This document shows positions 10,531 through 20,589 of a DNA stretch of 26,527 bases, in pieces. Origin of the DNA: Euprymna scolopes (taxonomy: Eukaryota; Mollusca; Cephalopoda; Sepiida; Sepiolidae). Position 1 is the first letter of the stretch; each line of letters starts with the position of its first letter. The position numbers were made by a program, and so were the translations under genes. Under the pieces are notes generated by a model. The model was not told the DNA's origin. It saw only the letters and a list, made by a program, of their open reading frames with translations, and made no database searches. The stretch covers positions 21,767,734 to 21,794,260 of the forward strand of contig CM044518.1 in the NCBI GenBank assembly GCA_024364805.1, given 5' to 3'.

Positions 10531-11170
10531 CATAATTTTAAGAAAACTGAAACAATTTTTAGAAAGTAGATCATTAGACCTTCCAAATCAGTACATAAAC
10601 ACATCATCTTGGTTAAGAATTAGGCATCCATTGCTTCATCATGAATTTCAACATTACTGGGGTTTTCCTTCGTAAATATCGGCATCAAAAGTGTATGAAA
10701 AATTATGAAATTTTTTACAATGTCTCAGTAGGATTTTCAAATTAATGCATACATGCATGTAAACAATTAGTGATTAGACAACCTTTGGCTCATTATCAGA
10801 TTCCACATTAGTGTGTTTCATTTGAATTCCCCACTAGCGACACCAATTTTGTTTTTAAATACTTCCTTTTCTGAAGATTACTCAGTAGGTTTTACAAACA
10901 AATACACAAATGTGTTAAGTTAATGATTAGGCAGTCCTTGCTCCACTACAAAATTCCACATTACTGTGTTCTATTCCTCTCGACTACCGATGTCATATAT
11001 TTAAGTTAAATTCTATCATTTCTGGAACATAACTGATTAGTTTTTCCAAATAAGTATATAAATGCATTGACGGATTGTGATTAGGAAACTTTTACTTTAC
11101 CACGAATTTCAATATTAATGAAGTTATTCCCTCCCACATAGCAACATCAGATTAGTAAGAGAAATTATGT
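10531..11170. repeat. Tandem array, about 154-bp monomer, four copies
   Basis: The marker 'gattagg' or a close variant falls at about 10617, 10773, 10926 and 11079, giving spacings of 156, 153 and 153 bp. Each copy continues with a 'cca', 'aatttc' or 'attcc' word, then 'acattactg' or 'acattagtg', then later 'cagtaggttttacaaa' or a variant and 'aatacacaaatg'. The copies have diverged but the period is regular. No open frame persists through the array. Confidence 0.78.
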
Positions 11171-11560
11171 TTCCCCGGAATATGATTCCGCATATATTCT
11201 ATATTTTTGGAATATGACATCGTGGAACATTGCTTTATAACCCCAAAACGGAAATTACTCTCTCCAACACAACCCGAAAAGAGAATTCAGGATGTCTCTT
11301 TCTACCCCCACTACAACCATCACATAATTTCCGGATGATGACATTAAACATTTTTAAAATATGGATCCTCCCCTACAAAAACTGGCCTAGTAAACTTTCA
11401 GAAGAAAACGACAATATACATGAAGTAATCTAATTTTGATATCGTAAATTGTTTCAGCCATATCCAGAATCAACTCCACAAATAACGTAATTTTGAGATG
11501 AAAAATGGTGTAAGCCATTTCCAGGTAAAAATGACATTCTACTACCCTCATTTAATCGAA
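11171..11560. other. Transition between arrays, with a motif shared by the U2-headed units
   Basis: It contains 'tttttggaatatgacatc' at about 11206, the same word that opens the two U2-headed units at 15070 and 15322. Two related segments, 'taattttgatatcg' and 'taattttgagatg', each followed by 'agccat.tccag', lie about 60 bp apart near 11430-11522. Otherwise non-coding. Confidence 0.5.
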
Positions 11561-11561
11561 G

Positions 11562-11592
11562 AGACGCTTGGTATTGTGCTAGTATATATATG
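11562..11592 (+). repeat. Single 53-bp-type monomer fragment bordering the 77-bp array
   Basis: The words 'gacgcttggtattgtgct' and 'agtatatatatg' match the core of the 53-bp minisatellite found at 14715-14885 ('gacgc', 'tattctgctagtacatat'), in the same orientation. It lies directly against the first 77-bp monomer. Confidence 0.6.
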
Positions 11593-11599
11593 ACAAAGA

Positions 11600-14337
11600 A
11601 AATGTGCCTTAACTTTGGTGATCTACATAAAGCATTTGGTATTCCCAAGTAGTCGCCCATCTGATAATGACCAAGAAAATGTTGCTTAACTTTGGTGATC
11701 TACACAAAGCATTTGGTATTCCCAATGTATTTTACATGGGCATTCCATGTATCTTAACTTTAGTGATCTATACACATTATTTGGTATTCCCAAGTAGTAA
11801 CCCATCTGATAATGACCAAGGCAATGTTGCTAAAGAGGGGTGATCCACATAAAGCATTTAGTATTCCAAAGTAGTCACCAATCTGATAATGGGCAGACTC
11901 AATGTTGCTTAACTTAAGTGATCAATACAAAGCTTTTTGTATTCCTGAGTAGTCACACATCTGATAATGGCAAAGTCAATGTTGCTTAACGTTAGTGATT
12001 TACATAAAGAATGTTGTATTCCAAAGTAGTCACCCATCTGATAAAGGTCAGGCTCCATGTAGCTTAACTTTAGTGATTTATATAAAGCATTTGGTGTTTT
12101 CAAGTTGTCACACATCTTATAATCACCAAGACATTATTGCTTAATTATTGTTATCTACATAAAGCATTTTGTATTCTCAAGGAGTCACCCGTGTGAAAAT
12201 GACCAAGACACCGTTGCTTAACTTTGCTGATCACCATAAAAGATTTTCTATTCCCAAATAGTCGCCAAACTGATCATAACCAAGACAATATTGCTTAACT
12301 TTGGTGATCTACATAAATCATTTGGTATTCCCAAGTAGTCACCCGATTGAAAATGGCCAAGACAATGTTGCTTGACTTTAGCTATCTATACAAAGTCTTT
12401 GGTATTTCAAAGTTCTCACCATCTGATAATGACCAAGGCAATGTTGCTTAACTTTGGTGATCTATATAAAGCATTTGGTATGATCAAGTAGTCACCCATC
12501 TGATAATGGCAATGCTATATTTTGCTTAACTTTCAGGATCTACATAAAGCATGTGTTATTCCCAAATACTCATTATTCTGATGATGACCAAGACAATGTT
12601 GCTTCACTTTGGTTATCTGCATAAAGCTATTTCCAAGTAATCCCCTATCTGATAATGACCGAGATAATGTTATTTAACTTTGCTGATCTACATATAATAT
12701 TTGGTATTTCCAAGTAGTCACCTATCTGCTAATGACAAAGAAAATGTTGCTTAACTTTTGTGATCAACACTAATCATTTGGTATTCCCAAGTAGTCACCC
12801 ATCCGATAATGATCAAGACAATTTTGCTTACCTTTGGTGATCTACATAAAGCATTTAGTATTCCAAAGTAGTTACCAATTTGTTAATGTCAAAGACAAAG
12901 TTGCTTAACTTTGGCGATCTACATAAAGCATTTGGTATTTCAAAGTATTCACCCATTTTTTAATGAAAATGACAAGGTTGCTTACCTTTGCTGAACTGCA
13001 TAAAGCATTTTGTATTCCAAAGTAGTCACCCATCTGATAATTACCAATGCTGATTCTTTAATGAACTACATAAAGCATTTTGCATTTCAAAGTAGTTACC
13101 CATCTGATTATGGTCATACTCCGTGTTGCTTTACTTCGTGTATCTACATAAAACATTGGGTATTCCCAAGTAGTAACCTATCCGATAATGGTCAGACTAC
13201 ATGTTGCTTAATTTGATTATCTACATAAATCATTTGGTATTCGCAAGAAGTCACCCATCTGATAAAGACACATCAATATGATGCTTACCTTTAGGTATAT
13301 ACATAAATGACTTTCTACTCCCAAGTAATCATCCATCTGGTAATGACCACGAACATGAGGCTTAACTTTTGTGATATACATAAAGCATTTGGTATTCCCA
13401 AGTATTCACCAATCTGATGATTACCAAGATAATGTTGCTTAACTTTGGTGATCTACATAAAACATTTATTATTCTCAAGTAGTCACCCGTTTGTTAATGA
13501 CCAATACCATGTTGCTTAACTTTATGGATCTATAAAATGTATTAAGAATTCCAAAGTTATCACCCATCTGATAATGACCAAGACAGTATTACTTCACTTT
13601 GATGATCTACATAAAGCATTTTGTTTACACAAGCAGTAACTCATCTGATAATGATCAGACTCAATGTCGCTTTACATTATTGATCTACATAAATCATTTG
13701 GTATTCCAAGTATTCACCCATCGAATAATGACCAGTCTACATTTTGCTTAATTTTGATTATCTGCATAAATCATTTGTTATTCCCAAGGAATCATCCATC
13801 TGATAAGTGTCAGGCTCACTGTTGCTTAACTTTGATGATATTCGTAAAGCTTTTGGTATTCCCAATAAATCACCCATCTGATAATGACCAGGCCACATGT
13901 GGCTAATCTTTACTGATATACATGAATTATTCTATATTCCAAAGTAGTCACCCATCGGATAATCACCAAGAACATGTTTCTTAACATTGGTTATCTACAC
14001 ACAGCATTTGGCATATCCAAGTAGTCACCCGTCTGATAATGATCAATGCAATGTTGCTTAACTTTGGTGATCTACATGAAGCATTTAGTATTCCCAAGTA
14101 GTCACTCATCCGATAATGACCAAGACAATGTTGATTAACTTTGGTGATCTAAATAAAGCAGTTGGTATTCCAAATATTCACCCATCTGATAATGCCCCAG
14201 ACAATTTTGTTTTATTTTGGTGATCTACATAAATCATTTGGTATTCCCAAGTAGTCACCCCTCTGATACTAACCTGGACAATCTTGCTTTACTTTGGTGA
14301 TCTACAAAAAACAGTTGGTATTCCCAAGTAGTAACGC
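11600..14337. repeat. Minisatellite array, about 77-bp monomer, about 35 copies
   Basis: The monomer is built around 'gatctacataaagcatttgg', then 'caagtagtcacccatctg', a 'gataatgacc' word and 'ttgcttaactttggt'. The word 'gatctac' starts at 11620 and 11697 (77 bp), and most later copies keep a spacing of 76 to 78 bp, with occasional short ones (about 68 bp near 11765). Monomers differ by many point changes. Because 77 is not a multiple of three, no long frame survives, and short frames here should not be taken as genes. The array ends at about 14337, within a monomer just after 'acgcatct', where the 39-bp array begins. Confidence 0.95.
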
Positions 14338-14700
14338 ATCTTAAAAATTGTCAAATTGGACCAGTAGTGCAGAATCACCTTCAAAATTCTGAAGTCAGAC
14401 TCATACTGCACTAGCACCTTCAAATTTATCAAAATGGCACTATACTGCACAAGCACCTTAAAAATTGTAGAATCGCACCAATACTGCACAAGCACCTTCA
14501 AAAATATCAAATTGAACCTATACTGCACAAGCACATTTAAATGTTTCAAATCGGACATATACTGCACAAGAACTTTAACAATTGTCAAATCGGACCTATA
14601 CTGCACAAGCACCTTACAAAATTTCCAATCGGAACTATACTGCACAAGCACTTTCCAAATTGTTAAATCGGACATCTACTCCATAAGCACATTGAAAATT
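14338..14700. repeat. Minisatellite array, exact 39-bp monomer, about 9 copies
   Basis: The core 'tactgcacaagcacctt' or a variant begins at 14404, 14443, 14482, 14521, 14560, 14599, 14638 and 14677, an exact 39-bp step each time with no insertion or deletion. Between cores lies a variable 'aaattgtcaaatcggac' arm. Because 39 is 3 x 13, both strands stay open. The minus strand gives a 13-residue repeat 'KVLVQYRSDLTI' plus one residue, and the plus strand gives 'YCTSTFK' repeats. I read these frames as by-products of the period. Inverted copies of the same repeat lie at 21021-21057 and 22050-22200. Confidence 0.95.
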
Positions 14701-14714
14701 TACGTAGGGTGTTC

Positions 14715-14885
14715 TTCTCGTACATATACACCAATTTTATCCAATTCAGGGCTACACAAGGTATTCTGCTAGTACATATATCCATCTATGTAGGACAATC
14801 CCGGGTGACGCCGGGAATTTTGCTAGTACATATATCAACCAACCTTATCTGATCCCAGGCAACGCTGGACATTCTGCTTGGGAAC
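14715..14885 (+). repeat. Minisatellite array, about 53-bp monomer, three copies
   Basis: The core 'tattctgctagtacatat' or a variant falls at about 14718 (partial), 14762 and 14816, with spacings of 51 to 54 bp. A GC-rich word such as 'cccgggtgacgccggg' or 'cccaggcaacgctgg' precedes the core in the later copies. The reverse complement of the same monomer forms the larger array at 20590-21018. Confidence 0.88.
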
Positions 14886-15008
14886 TTTCAATGTATTTCC
14901 ACCTATGTCGCGTAATCTGCCAATACAGACTACTTTTATATGAATTCCTTTAACCCTTCCTCCTATATTGAAGATTATATAAAAAACATAACCTCCCAAT
15001 ACTAAGTA
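14886..15008. other. Short non-coding linker
   Basis: It joins the 53-bp array to the U2-headed units. No motif is recognised. Confidence 0.4.
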
Positions 15009-15610
15009 TGGCTTTCTGAATAATAATGATTTTATTTCATGATTAGGAATCAGCAGTTAAGCGATGTGTGATGTTTGGAATATGACATCTTGTCTTCATT
15101 TCATACCCGATAAATATATAATACGCATCATTTTTTACTTGGGTTTTCGCTTAGATCAAAGTGTAGCATCTGTTCTTAGAAATCAAGCGTTTTCATCTGT
15201 CGCCCCCCTCCCACTGAGAAAATAAGGAGGGCGTCATTATTTGCATGTCAAGCTTTAGAGAAACAAACAACACTCGAAAATAGGGATGGCCTTCGTAATA
15301 ATTATATTTTTAGTTCAGATGTGATTTTTGGAATATGACATCTTGTCTTTATTTAGTAATCATAATCGATAAATATAAATTATGCATCTTTTTATAATAG
15401 AAGATAACGCTCGGTAGAAGATTAAGCTGTATAAGACGGTTACTTGGTCGTTTGGCTAAGATCGAAGTGTAGTATACGTTTTTAGAATTCAAACGGACCC
15501 ATCTTTCGCCCCCCCCACAAAGAAAATAAGGGGAGGGTCATACCTGGGATCTCAAGCTGCAGAGAAACAAACGTGACTCAAAAATAAGGAGGATGTATGT
15601 CTAGTATATC
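15009..15610 (+). repeat. Two tandem U2-snRNA-headed units
   Basis: Two units of roughly 280 to 320 bp repeat in tandem. The first starts near 15009, the second near 15289. Each has, in order: a 'ttc.gaataat' or 'ttcgtaataat' opening, 'ttggaatatgacatcttgtc' (15076 and 15326), 'cgataaatata', and a U2-like head. The heads read 'ttagatcaaagtgtagcatc' (about 15150) and 'ggctaagatcgaagtgtag' (about 15453). A C-rich block, 'gaaaataagg', 'gagaaacaaac' and a closing 'aaaata' follow. The heads match the 5' end of U2 snRNA including the branch-point recognition region. The body differs from that of the 541-1360 cluster. Confidence 0.72.
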
Positions 15611-15713
15611 ATAAAATCCATTCACTCACATTTCGTATATGCAATGTTTTAGATTTAGAAATGCAGTCTTTACATTTTAAAACAACAGCAAAACGATTCT
15701 CGTTTCCTGTCTA

Positions 15714-15716
<3 letters not shown>

Positions 15717-15758
<42 letters not shown>

Positions 15759-15785
15759 GTGTGTGTGCGTGTCTCTCTCTCCATC
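15717..15785. repeat. (CT)n microsatellite
   Basis: A pure CT run of about 38 bases (15717-15755) is followed by a short GT run and further CT-rich DNA to about 15793. The Arg/Glu-rich minus-strand frame is an artefact. Confidence 0.96.
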
Positions 15786-15793
15786 TCTCTCTC

Positions 15794-16377
15794 CCCTTCC
15801 CATAAACAAAGAAGAATACTAAAAAGGAAATGGACGGATGTAAAAATTTAGTAAACTTAGCTATTTTTCGTCTCATATCTAATTATTTTTAAGCGTATTT
15901 TTTTTGTTCTCGACGGGTTGCTTGTAATGTTTCATTTAACTATCGTATGTAACTATTTTTGACCTGCTAATCACTTTAGCAACGTTTTCATAATGTGTAA
16001 TTTCATATTTTAATTTGTATGATGGCCGCTTTTTTACCGATAACAATATCTTATATGCAATGTTTTTATATACAGACCGCCATTACAGCTTGCTGACGTC
16101 AGATCACGTGACATGAGTGAGCGTTTTTTATTCAAATACGTATAAAGATCATTAGATTATTACTTTATTACTGCATAGATACACGGAAAAACGAAAACAT
16201 GTCACTCCCCCCCCCATCCGCAGAATACCCTCAGTCGACACACTGAGAGTTGATGGTTTGAGCAAAAAAAATGATATTTATCGTATGGAGAGTAACGCTT
16301 TAATATGATACGAATTCGTGAATTGTTTTTTGTCTGGCGAATATGCATACATAAATACACACGTTTTCGCTTATATA
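15794..16377. other. Non-coding spacer before the Tc1 element
   Basis: No gene is recognised. At 16094-16101 there is a perfect 'tgacgtca' palindrome (cAMP-response-element type), followed at 16105-16110 by the E-box 'cacgtg'. With no transcript nearby I cannot say that either is used. Confidence 0.4.
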
Positions 16378-16588
16378 CAGTGATGATCATATTTATTGGC
16401 ACGGTAAAATAAAAGTTTAATTTTGTCTAATAAATTCTAAAAAAGGGATTAAATTAAAGAAAATAACAAAGTATATTATGTATTTTTAACTGGCCTTTCC
16501 GATGCAGCAATCGGATTTTAGAAAAAATAAATAACAAAGGAACAACAAACATAACTGCAAAAAACCCTTGTTCAAAATTATTGGCACG
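16378..16588 (+). repeat. Left terminal inverted repeat of the Tc1 element
   Basis: The arm begins 'cagtgatgatc' and ends with 'ttcaaaattattggcacgg'. It pairs with 17801-18012 over nearly its whole length, with differences near 16412 (aat/tgt variation), in one C/T and in one A-run length. Both ends carry an 'attggcacgg' word, the probable inner and outer transposase sites. Confidence 0.93.
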
Positions 16589-16772
16589 GCTTTGTTTTTC
16601 TTTTAGTATCAGTATAATATCAATCAATTTCCGGTTTACGTGCTTTCTGAACTTTTTATAGCCATATAATGCTTGTTTAACGCTAATTCAGTGAATAATT
16701 TTTTTCAGATAATTTTTAGATAGCGATTTATTTAAACTATTATTAGTAACTAAATTATAATTTTCAATCGCC

Positions 16773-17794
16773 ATAGTTAAAACTAAGGAACACAGCGAAG
16801 ACGTCAGGAAGCTTGTTGTAGCATGCCATACCAATGGGGAGGGCTATGATAAGATTTCAAAGAAGCTAAACCTTCCCAAATCATCTGTTAGAGCCATAAT
16901 AAACAAGTTCAAATCGCAAGGCCACGTTATGAGTTTAGAGGGTAGAGGGAGAAAAAGGATTCTTTCCTCAAGAGATGAACGGAAAATTGCTCGACAAGTA
17001 AAACAAAACCCAAGGATCTCTGTTGGGGAGATTGTTGATGAACAGAGCACCTCTGGAGTGAATGGATCTCGACATACAGTTGGTAGAGTTTTGAAGAGAG
17101 CTGGTTTAAAAGCATGTCGTCCGAGAAAGACTCCCTTATTGAAGCCTATGCACCTGAAAGCAAGGCTAGCCTTTGCAAAACGTCATATTGATAAAGATGT
17201 TGCATTCTGGAAACGTGTTCTATGGACTGACGAAACGAAAATAGAGTTATTTGGCCATAATAAAGTGTCTTATATTTACAGAAAATCTGGCGAAGCTTTC
17301 CTGCCTAAGAACACCATACCCACAGTGAAGCACGGTGGAGGCAGTTTGATGTTTTGGGGATCCTTTGCTGCCTCTGGACCAGGGCGACTTGTTAAGGTCA
17401 CAGGTAGCATAAAAAGGAAGATTATGTTAAAATATTGGATGAAAACCTGAAAGACTCTGCTAAAGAGCTCTCACTTGGTCGTCGTTGGTGGTTCATGCAA
17501 GATAATGACCCAAAGCATTCGGCTAAACTGACTAAGAAATGGCTTGAGGACAATCATATTAATGTTTTGGAGTGGCCATCACAAAGCCCAGACCTTAATC
17601 CAATTGAAAATTTATGGAGAACATTAAAATTGAGGGTAATGCAAAGGAAGCCTAAGAATCTTATTCAATTGGAGGATTATTGTCAGGAAGAGTGGGCTAA
17701 AATTACTACTGAAGAGTGCAACAACTTGGTTGTAAACTATGAAAAGCGACTGAGGAAGGTAATCAAGGCCAAAGGCTTTACAATTGGTTATTAA
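16773..17794 (+). pseudogene. Tc1 transposase (DD34E), lost start and one frameshift
   Basis: The cut-and-paste transposase of the surrounding element. Reading from 16773, the frame gives 'VKTKEHSEDVRKLVVAC' and then 'ISKKLNLPKSSVRAII', the first helix-turn-helix. 'GRGRKR' (a GRPR-type AT-hook-like linker) and a second DNA-binding region follow. 'WTDETK' carries the first catalytic Asp (about 17225), and 'KHGGGSLMFWGSF' is the glycine-rich block. After a frame change near 17420 it continues with '[10 protein letters not shown]', '[11 protein letters not shown]' (second Asp, about 17500) and '[15 protein letters not shown]' (Glu, about 17605), ending at 17794. The second Asp and the Glu are separated by 34 residues, the DD34E signature of Tc1. 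The length, about 340 codons, is the family's usual size. The start codon appears to have become ATA at 16773; the next Met is at 16929. Apart from these two lesions the protein is well preserved, and all three catalytic residues are present. Confidence 0.93.
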
Positions 17795-17800
17795 ATAAAT

Positions 17801-18009
17801 CGGGCCAATAATTTTGAACAAGGGTTTTTTTGCAATTATGTTTGTTGTTCCTTTGTTATTTATTTTTTCTAAAATCCGATTGCTGCATCGGAAAGGCCAG
17901 TTAAAAATACATAATATACTTTGTTATTTTCTTTAATTTAATCCCTTTTTTAGAATTTATTAGACAACATTTAACTTTTATTTTACCGTGCCAATAAATA
18001 TGATCATCA

Positions 18010-18012
<3 letters not shown>
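17801..18012 (-). repeat. Right terminal inverted repeat of the Tc1 element
   Basis: The complement of the left arm, from 'gggccaataattttgaa' inside to 'gatcatcactg' at the outer edge. It begins only a few bases after the transposase stop. Confidence 0.93.
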
Positions 18013-18071
<59 letters not shown>

Positions 18072-18076
18072 ATATA
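18011..18076. repeat. (TA)n microsatellite
   Basis: An alternating TA tract with one 'ttta' interruption near 18057, lying between the Tc1 element and the mariner relic. Both transposon types insert at TA, so the tract may have been a target or may have grown from the TA duplications. Confidence 0.95.
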
Positions 18077-18700
18077 GAAGTTGAACATATGTCGGCTCAA
18101 ACAAAATTTTTTTTACCGAAATAAGCACCATCAGAATCAACACGTCTTCCAATGCAAAACAAGGACATTTTTGCCGATTACGTAAAAATATTGCGTTCTG
18201 GTCCCGATTAAGTCGCTGAAAGCTTTTTTGATATCGCTTTGTTTTTCAGCGGTAAGTGGAAAGCGGTGAGAGGTCTGCAGATTATGGCAACATGTATGCT
18301 CTGTTTGGAAACGTGTGCGTGAACATTATAATGGAGGTGAATTGGACATTTTCTATTGACTGATACTGGGTGATGTTGTTGAAGTTACCGATGCATTAAT
18401 CTGTTTTTTAAATACTGTGTTGTAATGATTTCGCCTCATTCAGATAGCCCTACCATGGCAGACCTTTGGTGCAATTCTTTCTTTTTTGAGGATCGTCAGC
18501 GTCAAACCACGTGCGTCGCCGTTGTCATAAAGGGCCCACTTTTCATCGTAAGTCACCACCCAGTCGATAAACAGGTCCTTCTTGTTTCGTAAAAAGGAAT
18601 AGGACATTTAAGAATGGCGTTTTTTTATGTGTTGTTCAAATCGTGGCGCACATATTTATAATATTTTTTTGACTTCTCAATCTCTAAGTGGTTGGAAATA
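18077..18700 (-). pseudogene. Mariner transposase relic (Mos1/Hsmar1-like)
   Basis: The minus strand holds scattered but colinear pieces of a mariner transposase. 'YSFLRNKKDLFIDWVVTYDE' with 'KWALYDN' (about 18600-18515) carries the first catalytic Asp block. 'GEIITTQYLKNRLMHR' (about 18430-18385), 'VNRKCPIHLHYNVHAHVSKQ' (about 18355-18300, where the family has HDNARPH, so the catalytic Asp is Tyr here), a stretch matching the C-terminal helix, 'LVLHWKTC' and 'VDSDGAYFG' (about 18160-18113) follow. Many frame changes and several stops separate them, and the N-terminal third is absent. A probable terminal inverted repeat, 'catatgtcggctcaaac', begins near 18086. It is older than the neighbouring Tc1 copy. 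Confidence 0.8.
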
Positions 18701-19149
18701 AGAAAATTGTGGTAATTTGCTTTTCTGTATTTTGTGTTTTACATTCTGAAAAGATAAAATAATTTCTGTTTTAAACGGATTGTAATTTAAACGGTCGGAG
18801 AGGAAATAACGCTTTTTAAAATCATCTATTAAGTAAAATTATTACAACGAAAATATTCGAAAATACATCATTTCAAATCAGAATAACAATGCCGCAAGAA
18901 CTTTATCGTCAACCTGATAAAAGTCTAATTATCATTTGTTTCCATGAACAGAGTGTAATTATGTTCATGTATGAATTTAACAAAATATAAATCCAGAATA
19001 GAAAGGTCAACAATGAACAAGATCATTTTGATTCTATGTCTTTCTGAGAACGTGTTGCGATTGGGAAAAATGTGGTCGGTTAATTTTTATGCATCGAAAC
19101 CAAGCGTTTTCCCTTTCATCATAATTTTCTTCGCCCGCATCACGCTCTA
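18701..19149. other. Non-coding spacer
   Basis: AT-rich, with no recognisable gene, repeat or terminal motif. Confidence 0.4.
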
Positions 19150-19785
19150 ATTAAAATTAATGGGTCTCCTCATCAGGAAGCTCAAGGCCTTTATAAGCTT
19201 CTGACATTGACCTTCACTCCTGATCTGAAATGGAACACATACATCGAATCTATTTCCCAAAGCGCTGGAGAAATGGTTGGATCACTCTACCATTCCACTA
19301 AGTAGCTCACTACCGATGGAATCCTCTATCTGTATAATAGTCAGGTACGCCTTCAATTTGAGTACTCTTGCCATAATTGGGTATGAACTGTTCGGCGTGC
19401 TAAGCCAGTCTGGATAGACTTTAAAACCGATGTTGTTACCTAGTAGGTTATGGCGTTTTCTCTTCTCTATAACATCTTTCCTACAGCAGAGACGCTGCGG
19501 GCCTGTTTCTACTCTATTGTGTGTCTTATGTCAAGTACTCTACTGGAGTCTAATATATGCTTCCCACATACAAACCTTTTATAAAATGTACTCGACTATA
19601 TACGATTTTTCGTTACTCTCTAGCTCTGCCTAAATGTAAACGCCAATTCTATGAACAAATCTTCTTTCTCAGAAGTTGCTGCCGGTGAAACACTGTTAAA
19701 CTGTTTATCTTCCCGAGTTAATGCCTATTAGTCTTCAAATCTAATGTAAACAAGTTTTATTGAATCGTCCCGAGAAATAATAAGA
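19150..19785 (+). mobile_element. LINE 3' fragment (Jockey/CR1-like), plus strand
   Basis: The 3' part of a non-LTR retrotransposon ORF2, the region after the reverse-transcriptase catalytic core. One frame reads 'KLLTLTFTPDLKWNTYIES', 'ISQSAGEMVGSLYHSTK', then after a stop 'LTTDGILYLYNSQVRLQFEY' and 'SCHNWV' (about 19190-19386). This matches the thumb-region pattern of animal Jockey/CR1-type LINEs. Further on, 'VWIDFKTDVVT' (about 19408) matches the 'LDKVQKRV' position, and 'LALPKCKRQFYEQ' and 'VFKSNVNKF' (to about 19765) match the C-terminal end. Several stops and frame changes are present. The catalytic RT motifs are absent, so this is a 5'-truncated, inactive copy. Confidence 0.85.
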
Positions 19786-20589
19786 CTCCACACAATTTAC
19801 ACTATAAACGATGACTACAATACAACCTTAAATTCATTAACATTTATCATCAAGTGGCATTTGGTGCTTGATAAATCGTGACTTCCGAGTAAAAAATATA
19901 AATATTAAATAAGATTTTAATGTATATTAACTCGTACTAAAAGTGTAAAGTTATCAGAGATGCAATTGACGATAATGAATTATGTTGTCAAACGTATAGA
20001 GATAATCTAAAAGTAACTATCTGTTCATGCGTGAAACTTTGCTGTCACATATGTGCTGCTGCGTCTACCACTAGTCTCTCTGTTAGAGTAGGCCCCAAAG
20101 AGGGTTTTCAATTTTATAGACTAGACTATTTTAACCAAATTCCAACTCCTGTGCTTACTTGCCAATGCGCCAGTTTTACCAATATTTTTACACAAAAGGT
20201 GTTCTAGGGAACTCATTGCATTTGTAACCTTTTAGAGTAAACCCCTGACAAACTAATTTAGCAAAAAAACAACACCTCAATGGAGATTCCATAACTCCGG
20301 AAAGGCTTCTGCTCTAATGGCTACTTTCCTCAGACTACCAATTTCGGAATTCCCTTCTTGTTCCCTTCTTATCTGACTGAAGTTTAAATATGATATAAAC
20401 TGACATCACCTTTTTTAGATAGTCACATGTAAACGTTGTCCCAAATAGTAGCTTCTGATGTAAAAGTAACATCAATATATTTGAAGTAAACAAAACAACA
20501 AAAGACTCTACTTTGAAGATTATGCAGTATAATTAACAAGAAAAAACTGAGTTGATAAAATAACATACTATGAATAACCGTTATTAAAC
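19786..20589. other. Non-coding DNA
   Basis: No gene family, RNA or tandem repeat is recognised. Around 20080-20350 the base composition is more even than its surroundings, which could indicate an old repeat, but nothing identifies it. Confidence 0.4.

Larger units (their letters stand above)
16378..18012 (+). mobile_element. Tc1 element, almost whole, long terminal inverted repeats
   Basis: A 1635-bp element bounded by 'cagtgatgatcatattta' and its exact complement, with TA on both outer edges (16376-16377 and 18013-18014), the target duplication of this superfamily. The inverted arms are about 211 bp each (16378-16588 and 17801-18012) and differ by only a handful of bases. The words at the two ends of each arm, 'attggcacgg' outside and 'ttcaaaattattggc' inside, fit the paired transposase sites of IR/DR-type elements. 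The arms also hold 'ccgatgcagcaatcgg', a short hairpin. The right edge abuts a (TA)n run, which likely supplied the TA target. The near-identity of the arms suggests a young insertion. It encodes one transposase with few lesions. Confidence 0.95.

Noticed and set aside
11600-14337. Possible CRISPR-like array
   Set aside because: The monomers vary along their whole length, there are no constant repeats alternating with unique spacers, and the setting is a eukaryotic genome. It is a minisatellite.
14289-14772. Two overlapping open frames of more than 110 codons with 13-residue repeats
   Set aside because: They run on opposite strands through the 39-bp array, whose period is a multiple of three. 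The conserved part is nucleotide-level, and no start context or family supports a protein.
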